A stretch of 64,000 nt of DNA, from contig JANQOZ010000103.1 in assembly GCA_028285525.1 (NCBI GenBank), forward strand, positions 124,001-188,000, read 5' to 3'. The translations under genes and the position numbers were made by a program. Position 1 is the first letter of the stretch; each line of letters starts with the position of its first letter. Source of the stretch: Lysobacterales bacterium (GTDB lineage: Bacteria; Pseudomonadota; Gammaproteobacteria; Xanthomonadales; SZUA-38). Below, piece after piece: positions 17,850-26,292 of this stretch. A model generated the notes under the pieces. That model did no database searches, had not been told where the DNA came from, and was given only the letters and a program-made list of their open reading frames with translations.

Positions 17850-17865
17850 TAATGTTATAACGTTA
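17850..17865. promoter_or_regulatory. Zur box upstream of the COG0523 GTPase
   Basis: TAATGTTATAACGTTA is a palindrome broken at only one symmetric pair. It matches the AATGTTATAACATT type of proteobacterial Zur operator with one mismatch. It lies 38 bases from the GTPase start and overlaps the stop codon of the DUF1624 gene upstream. Zur plus zinc would block transcription. Two similar boxes occur at 21392 and 41424, and a zur gene is at 40382-40858. Confidence 0.82.
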
Positions 17866-19023
17866 GAAATAGCTCAGCCAGGGCTTGTTCCGCTTTTCTC
17901 GATGCTTGTAGGCCGAAAACACTTTGGCCAGGGGATAGTGAATCAGTATCAGGACAAGCGCGCCGACCCAGATCCAGCCCACGCTCGGAAGCCCAAAGCG
18001 TTCCCCCTGATTCGACCCGAACACCAGGAACAGCACCCAATAGGCTGCCAGCAGGACGTACAGGTGCACCACGTAGATGAACATTGGCACTGAACCGAAG
18101 GCTTCGATGGCATTGAGCAACCGGCCTGCTCGCTGTCGGGACTCCAGCCAGGCCAGCAGCAGCAGACCGATGCCCAGCGTCACCAGGATGTAGTCGAGCG
18201 ACGGAGGATATTTGGTGTAGTTGAGAAACGACATCACCGTTTGGACGACGCTTTCCTTTACTGACCAAGGGAGCGTTTCTCCGTAAATGTTGAAACCCCG
18301 GATGATCGCGAGAAGCGCAAGACAGGAAACGCCGGCGCCAATAAGGACCTTACGCCTGTGTGGAGCGGATACCGATGGTCCGAAGATGGGTCCGGCAAAA
18401 TAGCCAAGCAGTATCACGCCGAACCAGGGCAGCGCGGGGTAAGACAAGCTGACCGTCAGGCCGCCGATTTCTCCCAGTACGCCAGGGTCGTGAAGGATCG
18501 CCCAAGGTATATACCCTAGCTCTCCGCGCTCAAATTCGATGAATTCCAGCGCGTTATGCCCGACGACAATCACGAGGCCCAGCAAACCGAGCAGCCAGTA
18601 GTTGAGACGGCATACGGCTGACAGGGCGACCATGCAGACGCCGATGGCCCACAGCACCTGCAAAAACAGAAAGTTCGGGAAGCTGTCCGCCCAGACCAGG
18701 TAGTAGAGCACCAGCTCGATCAGGATGATGACCAGGCCACGCTTGAACAGAAACCCCGCAGGCGATCGATAGGCGCCGCCGGCTGGATGCGCGTAGAGCC
18801 AGGCCCCCATGCCGGCCAGAAAGATAAACACCGGTGCACAGAAATGCGTGAGATAGCGGGTAAAAAAAAGGTCCGGCTCAATCGAATCGGCAATGGGATC
18901 ACCGGTGCGAACGTGCATGTAGAAGCGTTCGCGAACGTGATCCATCATCATCAGCAGAATCACCAGACCACGCATCACGTCGATCGACGCGATCCTTCCC
19001 GTTATGTTGCTTGCGGCACTCAT
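17863..19023 (-). CDS. DUF1624/heparan-alpha-glucosaminide N-acetyltransferase-like membrane protein
   Basis: A 386-residue integral membrane protein with about ten hydrophobic helices. The start region IASIDVMRGLVILLMMMDHVRERF is the signature of DUF1624 and related acyltransferases, including the DHVR His that is catalytic in lysosomal HGSNAT. Relatives move acetyl groups across the membrane to amino sugars; the acceptor here is unknown. ATG 19023 lies just after a terminator hairpin (19034-19070) that follows the TonB receptor gene, so expression probably depends on readthrough from the Zur-controlled promoter. The longer frame start at 19065 falls inside that hairpin and is unlikely. The stop overlaps the next Zur box. 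Confidence 0.8.
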   Translation of the reverse strand: MSAASNITGRIASIDVMRGLVILLMMMDHVRERFYMHVRTGDPIADSIEPDLFFTRYLTHFCAPVFIFLAGMGAWLYAHPAGGAYRSPAGFLFKRGLVIILIELVLYYLVWADSFPNFLFLQVLWAIGVCMVALSAVCRLNYWLLGLLGLVIVVGHNALEFIEFERGELGYIPWAILHDPGVLGEIGGLTVSLSYPALPWFGVILLGYFAGPIFGPSVSAPHRRKVLIGAGVSCLALLAIIRGFNIYGETLPWSVKESVVQTVMSFLNYTKYPPSLDYILVTLGIGLLLLAWLESRQRAGRLLNAIEAFGSVPMFIYVVHLYVLLAAYWVLFLVFGSNQGERFGLPSVGWIWVGALVLILIHYPLAKVFSAYKHREKRNKPWLSYF

Positions 19024-19033
19024 CCCTGAAGGT

Positions 19034-19070
19034 AAAAAAAGGCCGGCGCCCCTCCGGATGGGCACCGGCC
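19034..19070 (-). terminator. Rho-independent terminator after the Zur-box TonB receptor gene
   Basis: On the minus strand GGCCGGTGCCC, loop ATCCGGA, GGGCGCCGGCC, then TTTTTTT (19040-19034). It is about 85 bases past the receptor stop and 11 bases before the ATG of the DUF1624 gene. Strong stem plus U tract is textbook. Its place inside a same-strand gene pair suggests it trims the level of the downstream gene. Confidence 0.85.
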
Positions 19071-19154
19071 AAAGTGAGTCTGACTGACCAAATTCTGTAT
19101 ACCGTTTGGCTGCGCGGTCTCCAGAACCCCGCTAAGCCTCATCGTTGCGGCCTG

Positions 19155-21353
19155 CTAAAAGGCGTAAGACGCTGACACCCGCCAACGCCGAGGCGCGCCC
19201 GGCTCAACCCACACATCGGCAAAAGAGTTGGTGTAAAACTCCTCGTCGAAAATGTTGTCCAGGTCGACGCGCAGCGTCAGGCCGTCCATCGGCTCGATCT
19301 GTCCAAACAGTCTCACCGTGGTGTAGCTCGGCAGGAAGAAATCAAAGCCGGTCCAGCCCAGACGCTCGTCGGTGTAAAGGACACCACCACCGAACTGTGC
19401 CGGCATACTGCCGAGCTGAAAATCTTGGCTGGCCTGAATGTTGATCTGATGCTCAGGGGCATTGATCAACGGATCGCCCTCCTCGATCAGAGCGCCAAAG
19501 TCGGCATCCGGGTTGCTGTTCGTAAACTCCGCGTCGGTGTAGGCGTAGGACAGCCACAGGTTGAAGCCGCTGTCGGTGGCAATGTTGGCGTCAATCTCGA
19601 TACCGCGGCTGCGAGCCTCGCCGGCCGATCGCGAGAAGAAGCCCGCCGCCGTGGCCTCAGGTCGGTCGTCGTTAACCAGGATGTTGCTCTGGTCGACCTG
19701 GAAAAGGGTCACCGTGACCGCGCCGGAAAGCGTGTCGTAAAAATCCCCAAGGTCGGCCTTGAAGCCGATCTCGGCTGACTCCGTAACGTTCGGGTCAAAC
19801 TGATTGCCCTGAAAGTCTGAACCGGTCTGCTGTCGGAACCCTTCGCCGTAAGAGGCGTAGAGACTCATGCCGTCGTTCATCCGATAGACGGCCCCGAACT
19901 GGGGCGAGACGCGATCATCCGACGAAGTGGTGGTCGTGGCTGGTACAGCGCGCAGGTTAGTCAGGTCCTGCGTAAAGTCGTCGTAGCGCAAGCCGAGCCG
20001 GATCTGCCACTGATCGTTCAGGTCGATCTGGTCCTGGATGTAGAACCCCGCTCCGTCGAGCTCCTCGCTTCGATTGGTGTTGGGGCCCGGAACCGGCTGC
20101 GGAAACTGGCCGTACACCGGGTTAAAGACGTCAAGAAACAGATATTCGGCTGGGTCCAGGGTATTGATATCGGTACCAGGCCCGAAGAACCCCGGACGAA
20201 AGCGCAGGATGAACAAGTTGTTTTCGAAGCGGTCGTAGTCCGCCCCCACCAACAGCCGATGGCTGACCGAGCCCGTTTCGAAGGCGCCGGCGAGTTCGGC
20301 CCGGACCACGGTGTAGTCGGACTCAAAGTCCCGGAATCGGAAGAAACGCGACAGCGTGCGCCCGTCAAGAAAGTAGGTTTGCCGACCGCCGAAGTTGGTC
20401 TCTGAAGCATTGCCCGTAAATTCGGTGTCGCGATACCCGAGGCCCGCCAGCAGGCTCCAGTTGTTGGAGAAGTTGTGCTGGAACTCCACCTGATGCCCGA
20501 TCACCTCAGTATCGATCGGCCCGTCGCCAGGTTCGCCGGCAAAGGTCTCGCGCGGGGAAAACCCGAACTCATCGGAGAACGCCACACCGCGATCAAACGG
20601 AATCTCCTGCTCCGTGTATTCAAGCTCATAGGTGATCTGCGTATCGTCTGACACCTGCCAGGTCACCGAGGGATAAAAGCCGAGCTTTTCGGTTTCTACC
20701 GTGTCGCGGAAGCTCTCAGCGTCTTCGTAAAAGCCGACCAGACGTACACCAACCTGTTCGTTCTCGCCGAGCGTGGTCTGAACGTCGCCCTCGAGCCGGA
20801 GCTGCTGCCAGCGTCCAAAGGTCAGGCGCAGGTCCCCCTCGTTCTGAAAGTTGGGCCGTTTCGTCACAAGGTTCACGGTTCCGCCGGGTTCGCCCCGCCC
20901 AAACAGAGCAGATCGGGGGCCTTTCAGCACCTCTACCGACTCAATTCCAACGATATCCCGCGGTCCTGCAAAACCTCGACCGGCGTTAAATCCGTTGACG
21001 AGGAAGCCGCTTGGAAGGTTGATGTCCCCGGAAAAACCTCGGATCGAAAAGCTGTTCCACAGGCCGCCAAAGTTATTCTGGCGCGCCACCGACGCCGACA
21101 GATCCAGCGCGTCGTTCAGGTTGATCGCGCCGACGTCCTGCAACAGTTCGAGGCCAATCGACTGCACGGCCGACGGATTCTCGAGGTCGTCAAAATTGCC
21201 TTGATAGGCCCGGCGTTCGCCGATGACAAAAATCTCTTCGATCGTCTCGTCGTCTTCGTTCTGCGCCACTGCGGGCGCGCTCAAAACCGACAAAAGGCAG
21301 GCCGAAGCCAACATGCCGCCGGCCCGGAGGGTGCGTTTTCGCTGAATGTCCAC
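19155..21353 (-). CDS. TonB-dependent receptor, siderophore type, Zur-controlled
   Basis: A 732-residue outer membrane receptor. Signal peptide (LASACLLSVLSAPAVAQ) then a TonB-box-like IEEIFVIGE, a plug domain with NLNDALDLSASVARQNN, SFSIRGF and GRGEPGGTVNLVTKRP (the pattern of ferric siderophore receptors such as FhuA and FpvA), and a 22-strand barrel ending in aromatic WRVSASYAF. Family role: energised uptake of metal chelates. The GTG start at 21353 has an AAGAGAG site. A Zur-like box at 21392-21405 lies about 40 bases upstream, so I infer a zinc or zincophore ligand rather than iron, though iron-siderophore uptake is not excluded. A strong terminator follows. Confidence 0.88.
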   Translation of the reverse strand: MDIQRKRTLRAGGMLASACLLSVLSAPAVAQNEDDETIEEIFVIGERRAYQGNFDDLENPSAVQSIGLELLQDVGAINLNDALDLSASVARQNNFGGLWNSFSIRGFSGDINLPSGFLVNGFNAGRGFAGPRDIVGIESVEVLKGPRSALFGRGEPGGTVNLVTKRPNFQNEGDLRLTFGRWQQLRLEGDVQTTLGENEQVGVRLVGFYEDAESFRDTVETEKLGFYPSVTWQVSDDTQITYELEYTEQEIPFDRGVAFSDEFGFSPRETFAGEPGDGPIDTEVIGHQVEFQHNFSNNWSLLAGLGYRDTEFTGNASETNFGGRQTYFLDGRTLSRFFRFRDFESDYTVVRAELAGAFETGSVSHRLLVGADYDRFENNLFILRFRPGFFGPGTDINTLDPAEYLFLDVFNPVYGQFPQPVPGPNTNRSEELDGAGFYIQDQIDLNDQWQIRLGLRYDDFTQDLTNLRAVPATTTTSSDDRVSPQFGAVYRMNDGMSLYASYGEGFRQQTGSDFQGNQFDPNVTESAEIGFKADLGDFYDTLSGAVTVTLFQVDQSNILVNDDRPEATAAGFFSRSAGEARSRGIEIDANIATDSGFNLWLSYAYTDAEFTNSNPDADFGALIEEGDPLINAPEHQINIQASQDFQLGSMPAQFGGGVLYTDERLGWTGFDFFLPSYTTVRLFGQIEPMDGLTLRVDLDNIFDEEFYTNSFADVWVEPGAPRRWRVSASYAF

Positions 21354-21391
21354 CTGAATGCTCTCTTAAAAATACGGAAGGGAATAATTGT

Positions 21392-21405
21392 TATGTTATA
21401 TCGTT
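21392..21405. promoter_or_regulatory. Zur box upstream of the TonB receptor
   Basis: TATGTTATATCGTT differs at two positions from the box at 17850 (AATGTTATAACGTT). It is about 40 bases before the receptor GTG and in an AT-rich island of otherwise GC-rich DNA. The 201-base gap 21354-21554 holds nothing else I could recognise. Confidence 0.7.
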
Positions 21406-21554
21406 GCGCATTTTAAGACTGCTGTTGGCAGAAAGCCATGGGCTGGGGGTAACAGGACAGAGAAAAACTTAGACAGCGGGCGGTGCAGGTGTTTGGGACT
21501 CCAGGCGAGAAATCAGCCCTGGAAAGCCCCGGGAAGTCAGGCGGGCAGCCGGCG

Positions 21555-22718
21555 CTAAGGATTCCAGGCCACTGGCATCGACAGGGGCCCACGGAACGCC
21601 CAGCCGCCGAACGGTACTTCTCCCTCGAGCCGCAAGCCGGGCAGGCGTTCGAAAAGCCGAGGCACCACCACATCCGCTATGAGGCACTTTGACGCGGCTG
21701 CGCCGGCGCAGTAGTGCGGACCGGCACCAAAGGCAATGGAAGCAGACGAGCTCTGGGTGACGTCGAATACCTCCGGCCTGTCAAAGTTTTTCTCATCCCG
21801 ATTGGCCGAGCTGAACATAAAAAACACCCGATCCTCGGGCTCGAGGGTCACACCACCCACTTCGTGAGTTTTCGCCACGCGTCGCGGCGACATGCCGATC
21901 GGTGAAATCCATCGGGCATATTCCTCGAAACCGTCCTGCCAGCGCGCCTGCCCGCTGCGCAACAGCTCAAGCTGCTCCGGATGGGTGAGCAGCGCCCAAA
22001 CCAGACCTGCAATGACGTCCCTGGGTTCGTTCTGGCCACCCGATATCGCCAGTTTGACATTGGCCCGAACCGCTTCGTCCGGCAGACCCGCCTGAAGCTG
22101 CACCGATATCAGCGAAGAGTCGGGGGATTTCCGACAGCCTGGGATCATCTCGTTGATGTGACGGTCGATGGTGTCCGTGCATTCATTGCACGCAGCCTCG
22201 ATGTCCGGATCGCCCTGGTAGTTGGCACAGCCGTCGATCATGCCCTGGCTGACCCGATCCATTTCCTGCCAGGAAATTTCCGTCAGGCCGGTGATCAGCT
22301 TCAGGGCCTCACCGGAGATTCGCTTGGCAATGTCTTTGACCATGTCCGCGCGACCCAGCGGCACTAGCTCATCGAGCATTTCCTCCGTGGCGCCCTCAAA
22401 CTTTTGTCGCCACTCCCCCTTAACGGTACGGGGACTCATCGACGGGAAAATCGCTTTTCGCTCCACGGCATGAGCGTCGCCGTCCTTGCGCATCAGGTTC
22501 TGGCCCATAAGGCGCTGCATCAATCCCTCAGGCTGGTCCGAGGAGAAAACATCGACCTTCTTTTCATTCTCGAAAATGTCATCGCGCCGAGTGAACAACA
22601 CCGCGCCAAGCTGCGGCACGAAGGCAATCGGGCATTCTTGGCGCATTCGCTTCAGATCGGGATACGGGTCGTGCCAGAAGGACTCCAAATCAACTTCATA
22701 GGTTGGCGCATGCTGCAT
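21555..22718 (-). CDS. Cytochrome P450
   Basis: A 387-residue soluble bacterial P450. Heme-binding loop FGAGPHYCAGA places the Cys ligand near residue 336. The I-helix region reads SGGQNEPRDVIAGLVWALL, with the acid-alcohol pair usually seen there altered (GGQNEP in place of AGxDT, as in some CYP families that handle atypical chemistry). The ExxR is expected in the LLRSGQARWQDGFEEYARW segment (EEYAR). Reaction: probably monooxygenation of a small substrate using separate ferredoxin and reductase, none of which lies nearby on this strand. It is a single gene; the serine hydrolase behind it is 181 bases away. Confidence 0.9.
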   Translation of the reverse strand: MQHAPTYEVDLESFWHDPYPDLKRMRQECPIAFVPQLGAVLFTRRDDIFENEKKVDVFSSDQPEGLMQRLMGQNLMRKDGDAHAVERKAIFPSMSPRTVKGEWRQKFEGATEEMLDELVPLGRADMVKDIAKRISGEALKLITGLTEISWQEMDRVSQGMIDGCANYQGDPDIEAACNECTDTIDRHINEMIPGCRKSPDSSLISVQLQAGLPDEAVRANVKLAISGGQNEPRDVIAGLVWALLTHPEQLELLRSGQARWQDGFEEYARWISPIGMSPRRVAKTHEVGGVTLEPEDRVFFMFSSANRDEKNFDRPEVFDVTQSSSASIAFGAGPHYCAGAAASKCLIADVVVPRLFERLPGLRLEGEVPFGGWAFRGPLSMPVAWNP

Positions 22719-22899
22719 CGCAAGGTCTCCTGAGATTGCTCAGAAAGCGCGCGCCGCCAAAGGCCAGGCGGCTATGACCTGTCGACCGAGTCGTCCTTCA
22801 GAAAACGATCGGAAGATTCCGCGCCCCGTTGCTTCGCATCTTACCTCAGCCGGCACGCCAGCCTACGAGGGCACCACCTCAGCTCCGTTACTGACGCTG

Positions 22900-24660
22900 T
22901 TACTCTCTCGAAAGGGCCGGAACGATGTGCCCACCGATGAATCGATGCGGCCATGTGTTCCAGACCGAACCCCAGTTGTACTGCCCGCCGGTCATGCCGA
23001 CCACCAGGTCGAGCTCCGGGAGTACAAACACGAGCTGGCCGCCGTTCCCGCTCGCATAGTAGCTTTGATAGGACCGATCGCCCGCCTTGATGTCGATCAG
23101 ATGCCACCCCAGGCCGTCGGCCGAGAGAATGTAGTTTTGGGCAAACTCCTCGGGCGAGGTTTCTGTCGTCTCAGGGTTGATCTCAACAGTCTTTTCCAGT
23201 GACGTCATGTTCCACGCCGGGTCCAATACCTGACGCCCGCGCCAGCGGCCGCCGTCCAGCGCAACCTGGCCCATCTTGAGAAAATCGCGAGGCCGAAGCT
23301 GGGCGCCACCGCCGAAATACGCGTAGCCGTTGGGCGTCACGTTCCAGTGGTAGTGTGGAATGTCGAGGGGCTGCATGAGCTTTTCTTCAATGAGCTCAAA
23401 AAGGTCGCGACCCGTCATGACCGCCAGCACCCCGGCGGCCAGATGGATGCTGCCCGAACAGTAGTGATATCGCGTGCCAGGCTCAGCAACCATCGGCAGG
23501 CGCGCGCTGAACAGCCAGAAATTCTCGTCTTGAGACCAGAGGGTGTCTTCGTTGCCGGGCGGCTCATCACCCCGCCCGTTACCACAGGCAAGCCCGCTTT
23601 GATGGGACAGCAGGTTGCCAAAGGTGATGCGATCACGCTTTTCACTCTGAGGCAGGTCGGGGAAGCGCCGCCTGAGTATCGGCATGATCGCCGTGTCTTT
23701 GTTTAGCTCCAGGCCCTCCCGAATCAACGCGCCCGCGAGCAACGGCGCGTAGGTTTTTGCCGCCGACCGAAGATCGTGCGTGTCGTTTCGGTCGTAGCCG
23801 TAGAAATATTCCTCCAACAAGAGCTTGCCCTGGTAAGCAACCAACAGACTGTGAATCATGTCCGGTCGCGCTTGGGTTGGGTCGGAGCTCGCGATCGACT
23901 TCACGAGCTCGACCAGCGGCGCGGAGCGAAGACCGGCGTCGGCGAGGGATGACACCGCCCAGCCGTCGTCCAGCACGGGCACCGGGGAAAGGCCTTCAAA
24001 CGGACCCACGCGCGGATAAAACCGGGCAGCCTCGGCCTCGGTTGGGCGGCGAAGCACCGAGGTGTCTGCGGACCACGACCAGCCCGAGATCACCTCGTCG
24101 CTTTCTGAGTTGTAGCGAAGGCTCCGTGACCACCGGTTCTCGCCCTCACCGACGTAAAATTCGCCGGGTCCATCCGCTTCACGTGTCCATCGGTACCGGC
24201 TTGACGCGCCAATTGCGTTGCGTTCCGGATTGCGAATCGCAACAAACGGCTCACCCTCGTCTTCGCCGAAGTAGTGGAAGATCATGAAGTCTTCTTCCAA
24301 GGCAGCCGGCTTGCCAGCCCACGTCGATGGGCCTGTGCTTTCGAAACGCAGGGGCGTCGAAAAAGCCTGGCCCGCGTAGCTGTGGGCCGGACGGCGCCAA
24401 AAGCCGCTCAGGGTGGCGTCCTGGTACCTGCCGACGAAGGCTTCTCCGGTTTGCAGGCTGAATCTCAGCTTCCCGTTTGAATCACTGGTAACGTCAACCC
24501 TTTTGCCGTCGATCGATGCAGACCAGCCTCCCTCGGAACGAACCATCTTCAGCTCCATCACCGGCGATCGGTAGGCCTCGAAGTTCGCCAGGTACAGACC
24601 CTTGGGTTGTTCGGCGGCCGTGACCGCAGCGGCAAACAGCGCAATTAAACTCAGATTCAT
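22900..24660 (-). CDS. Secreted serine hydrolase, class C beta-lactamase/esterase family
   Basis: A 586-residue exported protein with a signal peptide (LIALFAAAVTAAEQ). The first 230 residues form a strand-rich domain of unknown role; the rest is a penicillin-binding-protein-like fold. Active-site motifs: S-A-A-K (SxxK, near residue 297) in DLRSAAKTYAP, Y-C-S in RYHYCSGSIHL, and G-N-G-G-Q where KTG or HxG usually lies. Relatives are esterases and D-aminopeptidases more often than true beta-lactamases. The start ATG 24660 is preceded by GGAG. No obvious operon partner. The two-domain layout is longer than plain AmpC-like proteins (about 400 residues). Confidence 0.85.
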   Translation of the reverse strand: MNLSLIALFAAAVTAAEQPKGLYLANFEAYRSPVMELKMVRSEGGWSASIDGKRVDVTSDSNGKLRFSLQTGEAFVGRYQDATLSGFWRRPAHSYAGQAFSTPLRFESTGPSTWAGKPAALEEDFMIFHYFGEDEGEPFVAIRNPERNAIGASSRYRWTREADGPGEFYVGEGENRWSRSLRYNSESDEVISGWSWSADTSVLRRPTEAEAARFYPRVGPFEGLSPVPVLDDGWAVSSLADAGLRSAPLVELVKSIASSDPTQARPDMIHSLLVAYQGKLLLEEYFYGYDRNDTHDLRSAAKTYAPLLAGALIREGLELNKDTAIMPILRRRFPDLPQSEKRDRITFGNLLSHQSGLACGNGRGDEPPGNEDTLWSQDENFWLFSARLPMVAEPGTRYHYCSGSIHLAAGVLAVMTGRDLFELIEEKLMQPLDIPHYHWNVTPNGYAYFGGGAQLRPRDFLKMGQVALDGGRWRGRQVLDPAWNMTSLEKTVEINPETTETSPEEFAQNYILSADGLGWHLIDIKAGDRSYQSYYASGNGGQLVFVLPELDLVVGMTGGQYNWGSVWNTWPHRFIGGHIVPALSRE

Positions 24661-24788
24661 GGGGCTCCATCTCGGTGTCGGCGGAAATGCTGAAAGCCTG
24701 GGGGCGGCGATTTCAGCCAGGCACAGTTCAGCGCCCTCATTGGACGGACGTCGGCGCCCTCGGGTTTAACGAACGATTGGTGCGGAGG

Positions 24789-26111
24789 TTACTCGAAGCT
24801 GTCGGCAAACAGGCCGAAGCGAACGACGAAGATGTCCTCCTCGCCGTTGTCGTCCCCCGCCACAAGATTAGTTGCCGTTGAGGCGAACGCAACGGCGTCC
24901 ACGCCGAGGGATGGTCGGAAACTGCGCCCGTCCGCGGAAACGCCGCCCGGCCCTATCGCAACGAGCGTTGTTACCCCGGTGGCCCGATCTCTCAGGTAGA
25001 CGCTTTCCAAACCGCCGTTATCCACGTCCACCAGCGTCGTCGACGGGCAGTCGAACACGACAAGCCGGCCGTCCGGCGAAATGCTGGGCCATTCGCAAAA
25101 CCCGTCGGCGCTGACGCCCGTGGTCGACTGGCTGACCAGGCTGACCTCGCCGGTAAGCCGATCTTTGACGTAGATGCTGTTCGAGCCGTTGAGCACGTCA
25201 GGCACCAGGTTGCTGGCCCGCGACTCAAACGCCACGAATCGACCGTCTGCGCTGACGGCAGGATGTTCGCTGCTGGAGTCCGCTTCCGTGCCATCATTCA
25301 ATACGGTCACCCGCTCGACCGTGCCTCCCGCCAGGTCCGCGATATAAATATCGCGTCGGCTGTTGGTATCAGCAGCGACCAGGTTAGTGGCGTTCGATTC
25401 AAAGGCAAGAAATCGACCGTCGCGGGAGAACGCGGGCTGGTCGCTGGTGCCGTCAGCTTCGATACCGCCAGGGGCGACGGTCACGCGCTCGATCGTATTG
25501 GTCTGGCGTGACCAGACAAAAATATCCCGAAGGCCGTTGGTGTCGCCCGATACCAGGTTCGGGGCTGTTGACTCAAAGGCAACCAGCGAACCGTCAAAAG
25601 AGATGGCAATGCCATCGCTGAATCCGTCGGCATCCTCACCCCCCGGACCTTCATTGATTCGCTGCAGTACGGCGGTTTCCCGATCGAATAAAAAGACGTC
25701 CGATGCGTCATTCAGATCGTTGGGGACCAGGTTTGTGGCGCTGGAAACAAACGCAACGAAGCGACCGTCCCCTGAGATTTCCGGATCCCGACAGTTGTTG
25801 GCCGGCAGGCCGTCGAGCCCGGCGCTGATCAGTTCAATCGTCTGAGTCTGCGTATCGAACACAAAGACATCAGCCTCCTCAGAACCAAACGGACTCGTCG
25901 GCGGAATGTCGCCGGGCGCGAAATTGGAAGCCTTCGACTGAAACGCAACAAACCGGCCGTCCTCTGACAGGCTGGCCTCACGGCTGAAAGAATTCCCGAG
26001 GCTACCGTCCGAGGCTCGGCTCACCAGCTCCTGGCCGAAGGCGGACTGGGCCGCAACGCTCAAAAAGATCGGAAGCACCCCAGTCGCCAGGTTTTGTGTT
26101 TTTCTCTGCAT
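24789..26111 (-). CDS. Secreted PD40/TolB-like beta-propeller protein
   Basis: A 440-residue exported protein built from about seven repeats of the form S-x-D-G-R-F-V-A-F-x-S-x-A-x-N-L-V (for example LSEDGRFVAFQSKASN, ISGDGRFVAFVSSATN, FSRDGRFLAFESNATN, VSADGRFVAFESRASN). Each repeat is one blade of a WD40-like PD40 propeller. There is no catalytic domain. It resembles TolB and calcium-binding PD40 proteins, and is probably a periplasmic or surface binding protein. It is divergent from the His-rich COG0523 gene over a 181-base gap with no recognisable Zur box. Confidence 0.85.
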   Translation of the reverse strand: MQRKTQNLATGVLPIFLSVAAQSAFGQELVSRASDGSLGNSFSREASLSEDGRFVAFQSKASNFAPGDIPPTSPFGSEEADVFVFDTQTQTIELISAGLDGLPANNCRDPEISGDGRFVAFVSSATNLVPNDLNDASDVFLFDRETAVLQRINEGPGGEDADGFSDGIAISFDGSLVAFESTAPNLVSGDTNGLRDIFVWSRQTNTIERVTVAPGGIEADGTSDQPAFSRDGRFLAFESNATNLVAADTNSRRDIYIADLAGGTVERVTVLNDGTEADSSSEHPAVSADGRFVAFESRASNLVPDVLNGSNSIYVKDRLTGEVSLVSQSTTGVSADGFCEWPSISPDGRLVVFDCPSTTLVDVDNGGLESVYLRDRATGVTTLVAIGPGGVSADGRSFRPSLGVDAVAFASTATNLVAGDDNGEEDIFVVRFGLFADSFE

Positions 26112-26292
26112 GCCGCGTAATTTCCTATGCCGCTTATAAATTCAGCGTAAACGGCGATAGAAGTGGCTCACGGATCTGTCGGGAAGGTGGATAGAGCGGC
26201 CATGGCGGGTCCGGCGAAGCCGAATGGGGTGTCTGCGCCGGCCGGAATCGGGCTACGATAGCGATCGCGGCAACCTGCAGGACAAAGACACA

